Below are positions 10,865-20,413 of a stretch of DNA of 64,000 bases, in pieces. The first letter of the stretch is position 1; each line of letters opens with the position of its first letter. Under the pieces are notes generated by a model. The model was not told where the DNA came from and did no database searches. It saw nothing but the letters and a program-made list of their open reading frames with translations. Both the position numbers and the translations under genes were made by a program. This DNA comes from Isoetes taiwanensis (taxonomy: Eukaryota; Streptophyta; Lycopodiopsida; Isoetales; Isoetaceae), in the NCBI GenBank assembly GCA_021234155.1, contig JAJEKV010000046.1, positions 4,194,665 through 4,258,664 on the forward strand, written 5' to 3'.

Positions 10865-12593
10865 AAATTAGAAATTAGAAATTACAGATTGATAGTTAAA
10901 TACAGCAGAAGTTCCATATTTGACATGGTAGAGGCCTCTCGATTGAGCCGGATGGCTCTTGATCCGCCCGCCATGCCATAAGCCTGTAGCAACGAGTTAC
11001 CTGATTTAGATTCTGTGGCGAGCATCAGCCTGGTTGCCTCCATCTCCAGTCCGGTCATCTTCACAGGGTTCACAGGCAATTCGATCTAGTGTGGTCACAG
11101 GCAGCTCGATCTAGTGTGTAGTTCAATAACAGCAAGTCTTCACCCGGCCTGGACTGCTTAGTAGCTTTCCTTCTAAGAGCCAGCCCACCCAGCTCTATTT
11201 ATGCCCAACATCAGCCAGGCAGATTCCGGAGTTTCTTCCATCATACCAAACAGTTCCCTCCAGGTCACACCATATCCAGTAGGTTCTTCTGCTCTACTTA
11301 TTCGCTTTGTTTTGCTTTCATCCTTGTACAGTAGGTTGGGCTTTGTCCCTCTCTTGTTTTGCTTCCATCTCTTCTAGTCCAGCTTTCTCCTGCGGCATCT
11401 ACGAATCTGTCTGTTCCAATCAAGATTGCCAAATGACTCGGAAAGCCAAAACTATGGCAAGAAAGCCAGTGCCGGCTGAGGGCTGTCCGCCACCCCCAGC
11501 CCAGCCCAGCCAAGCCCAGCAGACCTCTCTTCCTGCAGATGCAGTCCCAGAGACCTCTTTTCCAGCAGATACAACTCCAGGGACCTCAGGCATGCCTCAC
11601 TCTGTCCTGCTCACATTTCATTCCAGGCTCCAACAGATTTGGCCCGCCATCATAGATACAGAATCATGAAGGATTTGATGGAGGAGTATGTCCGCCTTAC
11701 TGGTTCACCCACAGCATCAAACACGCCCGTACACACACCTCGAGCAGACGCCATGGTACAGACTGAGGCCATAGTTGAGGATATCCCAATGCAAGAGGCG
11801 GCCAAAGAGCACATGCAAAAGCCAGTAGTGGAAGCTTCAGATAGCACACAGGCTTTAGATGGTGCAGGTAGTCTGGCAACTTCAGATAGCACACATGCTT
11901 CGGGATGGCGATGTACCGGGTTCGGACCACCGGGCAAGATCGGCATTTGAACCTACGCCTCGTAGGGGTCCGGAGACACCGATTTGGTTCAGAGCACCAG
12001 GTAGCCGCACACTTCTTTACAAACATCATGCATATTCGTGAGCCCGTGAACTTTTGCATCGCCCAAAGAGTGGGTGCTCAACGGCCTGACAGGCCGCGCC
12101 ATCTTCTGGTACATTTTTCAACATTCAGGGATAGGTTGTATGTGTTACAAACATGGGAGCCACTTGAAGGGCACTCTCTTTTTGAAGGGCCAAGGTAAGA
12201 GGATCTCTCCCAGCTCGCTTACTTCGACCAGTGATGAGCTATGCAAGGTTCGAGAGGCGAGGCTCCAAATAAAATGGGCGGTTTATCGGGGAGGTTTCAA
12301 GACTTATTTTCGACCAGTGGACTTCCAACCCCTGGTTGGGGTACTCTTAGTTGCCTACCCACGTCTTGGTTTTGTTATATTTGGTTTTGCTTTAGTTGTT
12401 ATGTTCTGCAAGGGGTTTAGTCCCCATGTCTTCTTAAATCGTCTGGCTTATGCCCTTTCTTTGCTTTTTGGGTTGAGGTTTGAGTTCTAGTCGGCCTTAC
12501 GCCCTTTGTACTGTTCCGTCCCATAAGCTCGGAGAGCTTCCAGTGGACGTTAAAACTTTTACCTTTATCTTTATCTTTATCTTTTATCTGAAA
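10865..12593 (+). mobile_element. Nested ORF1-only LINE derivative
   Basis: This segment separates the endonuclease and reverse transcriptase halves of the host LINE ORF2. Its right end is a LINE 3' terminus: the hairpin AAGCTC-GGA-GAGCTT (12525-12539), AGTGGACGTTAAAAC, then a TTTATC repeat tail. The 12.2-12.4 kb part aligns by eye with 38.1-38.3 kb. Upstream are remnants of an ORF1-like protein, with no endonuclease or reverse transcriptase between them and the 3' end. The left boundary carries an AAATTAG repeat and is uncertain; 10.88-11.1 kb might be a separate minus-strand piece. No target duplication was found. Confidence 0.55.
11434..12198 (+). pseudogene. Nested element ORF1 remnant (proline-rich start, L1-type RNA-binding end)
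   Basis: Three overlapping frames together look like one diverged ORF1. A Pro/Ala/Thr-rich N-terminal part starts at MTRKAKTMARK (11434). An acidic middle part lies in the frame starting at 11639. The C-terminal part ends with AQRVGAQRPDRPRHLLVHF followed by FRDRLYVLQ, which resembles the RNA-binding core of L1 ORF1p (hRVG.r...PRpiivkF...dr..vl). Two frameshifts separate the parts. No ORF2 follows. Confidence 0.5.
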
Positions 12594-12607
12594 AAAATGA
12601 GCTTCTT

Positions 12608-14885
12608 ATGAAAACTCTATTAGAAGTAGGCATGCAGGTATTTGGACAGACTAAGAAATCTAAACAGAAAAACCAGAAGTGGTGGGATGAGGAATGTGCA
12701 GCGGCGAAGCATGATGTATACCAGTCTTTGGATAAGACAGAAGCAAAGCGGGTATTTAAGCAGCTGACAAAGCAAAAAGCAGCCGAGTGGGAAATGCGTT
12801 GGCAGGAGAAATTGTTTATTGAAATAAATCATTGCCCTAGTACATTTTGGAGAAGAATGAAACCTGCCCCTATTGCACCAGGCGCTTTTAGTAGGGATGA
12901 ACTTTTGGATTTTGTTAGAGAGTTGTACACAGTTTCTGGGAGCGAGCCCATGGAAATAATAGCGGAAGATGTTGCTGATATATTCAATGCCGTAGATGTA
13001 CAATATGCTCTACGAAAGCTTGCTAATGGGAAGGCAAGAGATGGCGAAGGCTTTGCGATAGAATTGCTAAAGTGGGGAGGAGAACAAGTGCATGCAAAAA
13101 TTGCTGAGCTTTTTAATGAAGCTTTAAGGTATGGCTTTCCTGAAAAATGGTGTTTCAATCGGGTTATACCCATCTTGAAAGGGGATCCAGTTAAAAATGC
13201 GTAACTATCGTACAATTTTAGTAAGTAATGTCATGGCTAAATTGTTCTGGTGCTATTTTGAGAACTATATAAGCCGGTGGGCTGATGACAAAAATGTTAG
13301 AGCATTGGGTCGAGGCGGGGTTTCAAAAAATCACTCTACTATAGATCATTTGTTTACTTTGAGAGTGATGGCGGAAGGGGCAAAGGGCATCGGAAGAGCT
13401 CTCTTTTGTTGTTTCGTAGACTTTGCCAAAGCATTCGACAGAGTGTCACGTAAAAAAATGGGAGACAGAATGGCTAGATTGGAAATTCCAAAGGAGTTGC
13501 ATAAGGGGGTTGCACGACTCTATGAGAAGGTGTTGGTACAATTATCATTTCCAATGGAAGGCCCAGAAAAAGTCGCAAGCAATGTGGGTGTAAAACAAGG
13601 GTGTCCATTATCACCTACTCTGTTTGGTCTTTTTATTGACGAGCTTGAAGCATGGCTCGCAAAGGAAGATGCTGGTGTTCAGCTAGGTAGATACGTTTTA
13701 AAGCTTTTGCTTTATGCTGATGATGTGGTACTTGTTTCTCAAACACCACAGGGTTTGCAAAAACTTCTTCAAGGACTTGAGAAATTTTGTGTCTATGCTG
13801 GTATGAATGTGAATAAAGGGAAAACGAAGGTGATGGTGATGGGTTCTCGCCAAAAAGCGGATATGGAATTTGATGGAGAGATTTTGGAACAGGTCAAATC
13901 ATACAAGTATTTGGGCATAGAGTTGACAAATAACTATAAATGGAATAGCGGAGTCCGGAAGAGAATATCGGGGGGGCTAAGGGCACTATATCATATGCTC
14001 AGCTATTGCAGACATAACCATATCTGGAGTTGGCATCTCCGTAAATTAATGTTTCGGACATTGGTTCAAACAGTGGTACTGTATGGGTGCATGGTCTGGG
14101 GTCCTGGTCTTGCACGATCAAAGTGGAAGGAAGTAGAAAAGGTTCAAAAGCGTTTCTTGCTTGAAGAATTGGGAGTTAAAACTCAGACCCCATATGAGAT
14201 GCTGCTTGCAGAAACAGGTATGTATCCGCTTGAAGTGGAAGCCCTTTGTCAAACACTAGAGTATTTTGGTAGAATACAAAAAAATTAGAAGACCACGATT
14301 CTTTGAGACAAGCCTTGGTAAGAATCTATGATCCAATCCCATGTGGGATGGTATAAGTATTTAGAAGAGTGGGCAGGCTATTGGGGCATTGGACTGGATG
14401 ATCTACCTTCATCTAGTATAGGAATTCGAGATTTAGTGACCGGTAAATCTCTGTTGAAATTGTGGCCATTTGGAGATCTTGGGACAAAAAGAAACTTTTA
14501 CAGGGAAGAAATAAATGCAATGATAGTCTATGGCGAGCAGGATTATTTAAATGGTAAGCTTAGTAGAGGAAAGCGGAAGCTTCTCTCTTGCATGCGCCTA
14601 AGTTCACATAGACTGGCAATTGAGGTGGGACGAGAGCAGGATATGCCACGTGAATTGCGTTTTTGTCCTTGCTGCCTAGACGCTCAAGTAGAAGATGAAC
14701 GACATGCTCTTCTCCATTGCTCAGCTTTTGACTACCTACGGGCAGAGCATGATATCAGCTGCGATTCTTTCCACGAGCTTTTGAATCTACCAGTTATAAA
14801 ACTTGGTATGTATCTTCAAGATTATGACAGGTCAAGGAAAGAGCTACTGGACCTTTACGACATGGCAAAAGACCTTGATGTGTAA
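12608..14885 (+). pseudogene. LINE ORF2, reverse transcriptase and C-terminal knuckle, frameshifted
   Basis: The frame from 12608 has the pre-RT block (QKWWDEEC, then GKARDGEGFAIELLKWGG). After a shift at about 13.2 kb, the frame 13197-14288 carries the RT motifs FVDFAKAFDRVS, VKQGCPLSP, the catalytic LLLYADDVVLVS and the thumb-like YKYLGIEL. The frame 14328-14885 then gives the C-terminal Cys/His motif (FCPCCL.....DERHALLHC). RT catalytic aspartates are intact, but two breaks plus the nested insertion abolish a full ORF2. No RNase H domain is visible, consistent with an L1-like LINE. Confidence 0.85.
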
Positions 14886-15010
14886 GGTCTAGTTTTGTTA
14901 GTTTTTCCCTTTTTTCAGTTGACCAAAAAAAACATGCATGTAACTTTTTCTCGTCTATGGACCTGATGGTCTAACAGGCGTGATTCAATACAATACAATA
15001 CAATACAATA

Positions 15011-15682
15011 ATAAGTGGCTAAGCCTAAAAAACTCCTCCAAGTGTTCCAAATTACTCCTTGAGTAAATCAGAATATCATCCAGGAATATTTGGATAAATT
15101 TGTCTAGATACCCTTGAAAAACAGTGTTCATCAGCTGCATAAATGTAGCTGGGGCATTTGTTAATCCAAAGGCATGACCACAAATTCAAAATGCCCTTGA
15201 TTGGTTCGAAAGGCCGTTTTGGATTCATCTCCTTCCCTAATGCTAATTTGATGATATCCACTTCTTAGGTCGATCTTGGAGAAATACTTTGCTCCCACCA
15301 ATCGATCCATGATATCATCAATTCTAGGCATTGGGTAGTGATATTTAATAGTGGCTTTATTCAAAGCCCTATAATCGATACACATGCGCATGTTCCCATT
15401 CTTTTTCTTTGCAAGGATGACAGGCGCCCCAAATGGTGACTTACTAGGCCTTATGAAATTCTTTTGGAGCAACCCTTGAATTTGTTTTTTGACTTCTTCT
15501 TGCTCCAGGGGGCTAAGTCTATATGGCGCCCTGGCCACTGGCTTAGTCCCTGGTTCCAAGTCTATCTCGTGGGAGATTTCTCTCAATGGTACTCCTTCCA
15601 GAAGTTCTTCTGGGAACACATCCCTATATTTATTAAGCAAACTCTCAAGCTTGTTATCCTTGTCCATAGCATTTATTTGCAT
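15011..15682 (-). pseudogene. Ty3/gypsy reverse transcriptase, frameshifted
   Basis: Minus-strand translation gives the start of RT ([20 protein letters not shown]), the primer-grip region ([14 protein letters not shown]), [24 protein letters not shown] and FVVMPL. A single-base deletion at about 15162-15166 then changes frame. The catalytic block [10 protein letters not shown] follows in the next frame at about 15.07 kb. The reading ends at the LINE tail. The YLDD-type aspartates are present (FLDD), but the ORF is broken. Confidence 0.8.
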
Positions 15683-15724
15683 TGAATATATAGGGGAGTC
15701 AAGACATAGACAAGATAATTTTCA

Positions 15725-16625
15725 TTAATGTTGGAACGGAAACAAAGCTTGCATAGCCGTTATTAACTTGGGGGAAACTACATAAGGAGTATCCCGAAGG
15801 GTAATTTCCTTCCCGCCCTTAGAAATAACTAACAAGTGTTTTTTCCAATCAATGGGAGGATTAACCATTTGAAGCCATTTGATACCCAGTACCACATCAA
15901 ATCTTGTCAGTTTTGCTAAGTCAAAACTCATTGTTTCCTCATAGTCCCCAATGGTCAAGTGCACACCAGCCACCCCGTGGCTCCAATGTTGAATCTGTTT
16001 CCCAGCTACATATTCTAAACGAGGTGCACCCTGGACTACCACAGTCGTCGGATTCGTCGATCCTATGACCCAGATTGTATGTTGGGGCCTGTGGGCACCT
16101 CTTGTTTCGCTTATAGTCATTTATGATTGAAGACGCCTATGCTGTTGAAATATGAAATATGATTTCACCTAAGGTTTTGAGGGAATATCAAACCTCTATA
16201 CGGCTTTGCCTAAGATTTTAGAATATGAAATACGGGGGCTCGAACCTCTACCAAAATAACTCAATATCCTAATAAGATTACTTTAACCAATACACCTAGT
16301 GAGCTAATGTGATTATTTTTTATCTTGAATCTATGTTTTTTTTTTATAACAACCCATTCAATTGTTTTAGGGATACATGGTCTATGGTTTCAGTAATTGT
16401 TATTTTTACATCGATCAAATCCCCCTGGAACTCCCTATTATTTTGCTACATATTCAATTTCGTATGGTGCCACTTGAATCAATTCCATCTTTAGTTCTTG
16501 TGCTAAGTCTGCAGAAATGAAATTGTCAGTACTCCCGGAGTCAAGAAGAACAATAACATTTCTACTATTTATTTTCCCAAGTAAATGGATAACATGCCCG
16601 GCAAAGTTATCTTCCTTACTTACCG
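15725..16625 (-). pseudogene. Ty3/gypsy protease region with an internal insertion
   Basis: At about 16.5-16.6 kb the minus strand encodes the retropepsin active-site block LLDSGSTDNFISADL. Downstream, the ORF at 15725-16120 carries the late protease block FDVVLGIKWL. The phrase EYVA occurs on both sides of the 16.14-16.45 kb gap, so part of the region may come from an overlapping second gypsy copy. The gap holds a tRNA-like SINE. Retropepsin normally processes the gag-pol polyprotein; here the frame is broken. Confidence 0.6.
16190..16325 (-). repeat. tRNA-derived SINE fragment inside gypsy protease region
   Basis: The minus strand shows an A-box-like region (CTCACTAGGTGTATTGGTTA) and, about 40 bases later, a B-box GGTTCGAGCCC, the split pol III promoter of tRNA-derived SINEs. 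A repeated TTTCATATT stretch near 16.15-16.21 kb could be its 3' end. It splits the protease frame. Target duplications are not clear. Confidence 0.4.
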
Positions 16626-17100
16626 AACTGGGCTCTCACCGAGCTATGGCAGAGAGTTGCTTGGTTCCCCCTTCAACTTTCTTGGTTGTAGCGGCCATCG
16701 CCTTCTTGTCCGTATGGGGTTTTGGGCAATCCCTGGCCATATGCCCCTTTGCACCACAATTGTAACAAGCAACTGGCTTAGTGGACTTCTTCCCTGAAGA
16801 GGCATCCCCTTTGCCTTTATCATTGCTTGGAGGGTTAACTTGGGCTACTCTAGCCCTTTTATTTGACCCTCCTTGCTTATTTTCAAGTTTTCTTTGCTTC
16901 TATTCTTCGAAGCGACGAGCTTTCTTGCTCTCTTCCTCCCCTTCCTCTCTTGGGGATTACATGTTGAGCAAGTTGCTTAAGTCTTGGAGTTGTATAATGA
17001 TGATGAACAGCTCGGAAGACAGATGCTTGGACAATCACTGGAGCTTTGAGCGTGAAACCCTCTAAATTTGTTAAACGGGTTATTAAGTTTTGCATCATAA
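16626..17100 (-). pseudogene. Ty3/gypsy gag fragment with zinc knuckle
   Basis: The minus strand at about 16.73-16.79 kb encodes VACYNCGAKGHMARDCPK, a CX2CX4HX4C nucleocapsid knuckle that binds element RNA during packaging. A basic, Lys/Arg/Glu-rich spacer lies upstream. The frame is interrupted by at least one stop between the knuckle and the protease. The upstream capsid part and the 5' LTR are not recognisable. Confidence 0.65.
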
Positions 17101-17149
17101 AAAAATTATGAAATTTCAGAACAATTTACAATAAAATCACAAAGTTTTA

Positions 17150-18520
17150 TTCAAAAAACTCACCTCATCATGTGCTAGAGATAATCCATGAGCCAACTAT
17201 GTTTTGAACTCCTTAAACTGAGCTTTGACATGGGAAAGGGAAGTGTGCAGTGTGAAGTTGAAAAGTGCACACCTTCTCGATAAAGATTTGCTCGCACATT
17301 CTGGAACAATAGTATCATAAGCTTTGCCAAAAGCACTTGGCACAAAAAACTTATTCTTTTCTTTTAGGTAGAGATTCACGACTATCCCCCTAAGCTTAGT
17401 TATATCCTCGAATGACAAGGATTTATTTGAAGGATCTGGTAATACAAAAAAAAATTACCTCTGTCCATCCCTTTGGCTTAGTTTCCTGCACTCTCCAAAT
17501 GTCGACTTGCATGTTGAATTTTTTACAATGATTACAAACTCATTTGCAAGAAAACAAAGAAATAGTACAAAAAATTGGGGAAAACAGAATAGGGGGAAAA
17601 AAGTATAAAGGCCCACCTTTACACCAAGGAAGATGATCTTGCTTGAAAATATTATTAACTACTAGATGGACAGAAATCAAATTAATTTTCTATATTGCAT
17701 GCTACAGCAAAACCCTTTGATGTGCATGCATGTCTATGTTGGTTAAAGTGATATTCACTAAATGTATCCGACTAGGATGCTGTACTGGTGGTTCAATTAT
17801 AGATTTCAAAGTACTTAAGGAAGACAACAAGCTGGATAGTATCACCTGAGAGTCATGATCTCTATTTATCTGCTGTTGTTGGCGTGTTTAAATGTGAAAG
17901 CCACAAAAGAAAAGATGATTAATAGAATGCATGTCTATATACGGTGGTCTAAATTAAGATTGACTAACTGGCAGGCTTCAACAACAAAAAAGAACTTGGA
18001 AAACTTCAAGAAGTAGATGCTAGTAGTTAAGGCTTGTAGAACTTACCATCAGAAAAGGGCCACGGATCGTTATTATGCTTCCCATGGAAGGCTATAGCGA
18101 GAAACACAAACACCAACAATTGGACATCTAATGCAACACTAATGCAACGCTGATAACCCATTTATAAGTTATCTGCTTAAGAAAACCTCGATAAAGGCAG
18201 GTTTAGTTTCCATGCAAGACATTCCCGTTGAAAATGGATGACGAAAATTTGGTAAGCTTTTCACTTATTCCAGCAGCTTGCAAGCAGCTGATTCTTTCAT
18301 GGAGCTTTTGTTGTCCCCTTTGGAATAGATTTTTTGGGAAAGATTTGCAGCATGGCGGTGCCGATTAGCCGATTTGCACAGCAGCAACCCAGCAACAGGG
18401 GCGGCCGACAATTTACAAGTTACAACAAGTTTGGAGCAGTTTTCGGCATATTTTAAGCATATGCTGGCACATACTAGAATATACCAAAAATCCACATAAG
18501 CAAGGGATTGCCCATCTAGG
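17150..18520. other. No identifiable gene
   Basis: A 73-codon minus-strand ORF at 17197-17418 looks exon-like (plausible flanking splice sites, non-repetitive sequence), but I recognise no domain. It might be gag-upstream sequence or a host gene remnant. The 17.45-18.5 kb stretch contains only short ORFs and no motif I can name. Confidence 0.25.
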
Positions 18521-18860
18521 AAGGAAGGAAGGAAGGAAGGTACTTTTATCGTCCACGGAGATCAATCGGTCTATGGGACCCAATACAAAAACGCAGCAAG
18601 CGGATTACTGCCCGGATTAAAAAACCCCCGCCCCGAAGGGTTTTCGAGGGAAAAACCGTGGCAGCAATCAGCCTGCTGACAAACTAACATACAAAATGCA
18701 GAAACACCCAAATATATACAGTCATGCACCGCACCCGCAGTGCCTAATCAGCGAGCAGCCAGGCGGGGGCAAAGGTGACCTCGCAGGTCCAGTACCTCCT
18801 GAATGTACGACCCCAGGGCACGTACTGACGGTGTGTGGGGGGAACCCAAAAAGGAGCTCT
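18521..18860 (-). mobile_element. LINE 3' end with (TTCC)n tail
   Basis: On the minus strand the fragment ends with CATAGACC-GATT-GATCT (the family hairpin with one mismatch, 18559-18572), then CCGTGGACGATAAAAGTACC, then TTCC repeats (18521-18540 on the plus strand as AAGG). It shares its body with the insertion at 7.52-7.69 kb. The 5' end is truncated and uncertain, around 18.86 kb. No ORF survives. Confidence 0.6.
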
Positions 18861-19187
18861 TCTAGATCATGATGAGGTCCATAAACATGGTGCCCTACAT
18901 GAAATCTAAGCCCAATCCAGCGACGTCCACGACATATGTATGGTACTTAATTGTGTTCAATCTCGAAGAATCGTACGTTGTATGTGATAAGTACTCATGA
19001 CATAGTACCTGGATTGTTAAATTAAGATTATTCATTGTGATTCTGGAAAATAAGGTTCTCCAGCACGATAAGAATTGTAAATTGCAAAAAGATATTGCTT
19101 AATTTTAAATTTGTCGCTCAAAAGGATTTATCACCGAGCGAAATAGCCAAAGCAAGAAAAACCAAGTTAAATAAAAAAACAACTATA

Positions 19188-19914
19188 GTAATGAATAGAT
19201 GGTTCAAATTACTGTCATATTCCATCAATTTTATAAGGCATAAAATTAGCCTTTTTGTTGAGCGGCGCCCCGCCGCTCATCACCCTCTGGTGCTCTGCTC
19301 TCCTACCTTTGTTCTTCGACCTGTTCCACTCCGCCTGGTGCTCTGTTCTTGGTAATTTTTTCTTCTATCCGGCCTTGTCCTGTTAGAGGCCATTTTTGCG
19401 AGATTTAAGTTGCACAATCTCCAATGATTCAGGTTTTGCAAGATTCATTTTGAGATCTCTAATGACCCATTTCGAGCTATAAGATCTCTCAAAAGGAAAC
19501 ATATCCATTTGTATAGGCTGTAGACACTTTTCTTGCTTTTCTTGATGTTTCTATTTGAAAGGGTTTGTTCAGATTCCGGACCCTCATGCCCTGCCCATAA
19601 GCTCCCCAATGCAAGACCACATTAATCGGGTGCTTCAACCATCTCTGTCTTTTGCCATTAACGACCGATTTCCTTCATCCATTGATCTATATCGATAGCC
19701 AAAATCTCCAAGAATAAGTTCCAGAGCCAGCATTTAGAAGACAAATTTTTGCTCTGTAGCTAGCATCTCAGAAGCATTTCTTGCATTATTGAAGTGGGAG
19801 TCATCAGTTCTCAAGCTTGCATTTCTAAGATTTACAGTCTGTTGCTGCCATAGCCGCCAACTTCCCTGCCACGTGGCATTATATGGTTCGTAATTTGAAC
19901 CATCTATTCATTAC
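19188..19914. repeat. Segment bounded by perfect 25-bp inverted repeats
   Basis: The arms 19188-19212 and 19890-19914 are perfect reverse complements (left arm begins GTAATGAATAGATGG). They enclose 677 bp without an obvious transposase, including a GC-rich hairpin TGAGCGGCG-CCC-CGCCGCTCA near 19.26 kb. No target duplication is evident. It could be a non-autonomous DNA transposon or a fold-back structure. Confidence 0.5.
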
Positions 19915-19919
19915 GTTTG

Positions 19920-20034
19920 TTAATCAACGGCTCTCAGATATTGCGCCAGTTGTGTGGCTCGGCGGCGCACTCACGGCTCGTGCACCGCCTCAGCTGGCGG
20001 AGCCTGGCACAATATCCTCCAGCCATTGATTATC
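19920..20034. mobile_element. MITE-like imperfect palindrome, about 115 bp
   Basis: The 30-bp ends (19920-19949 and 20004-20034) are imperfect inverted repeats sharing TAATCAA.GGCT and ATATTG.GCCAG blocks. The centre is GC-rich and itself partly palindromic. Size and structure fit a MITE. The superfamily cannot be named because the target duplication is ambiguous. Confidence 0.45.
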
Positions 20035-20413
20035 TAATACATAAACCAACCACGCAAATTTAACCTTTGTGGTGCTGTAGGAAAGCCAAAACCTTGTCGG
20101 CAACATTATACAGACTGCCTGAATACATTAAGAATGCGTAAATAAAATTCTCTTCCCCATAATGGTTAGCTCACGCAGGAATACATCCAGCAATCACATA
20201 CAGGACTTAAAATACTATCCACCAGATGGCTGTAATATTAATATTTCCTTCTCGATGCAAAGTGTACAAAAGTATTTGCACGTATAAACACTCCACAATG
20301 CAACACTTTGGCATCGAAATGATCTGTCTCTGACATGGTGGTACCAAGTTTCATGTTACCACCAGGTTCTATTGACTTCAACTACATGGTCAATGAGCAC
20401 CTCAAGAGACATA

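Larger units (their letters stand above)
9055..15010 (+). mobile_element. L1-like LINE inserted between gypsy RT and RNase H
   Basis: This non-LTR retrotransposon has an ORF1, a two-part ORF2 (endonuclease, then reverse transcriptase with C-terminal Cys/His knuckle), a 3' hairpin (TGGACC-TGAT-GGTCTA, 14958-14973) and a (CAATA)n tail (14986-15010). It is inserted in the same-orientation plus sense into a minus-strand gypsy element. I find no target-site duplication, and about 60 codons of gypsy RT expected between the two flanks are missing, so insertion seems to have come with a target deletion. A second LINE derivative lies inside it at about 10.87-12.59 kb. Frameshifts in ORF2 show this copy is dead. 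Confidence 0.8.

Noticed and set aside
11905-11990. Possible tRNA gene (GGTTCAAATGCC on the minus strand)
   Set aside because: A B-box-like match exists, but no acceptor or anticodon stems form, and the stretch lies inside the ORF1 remnant of the nested LINE.
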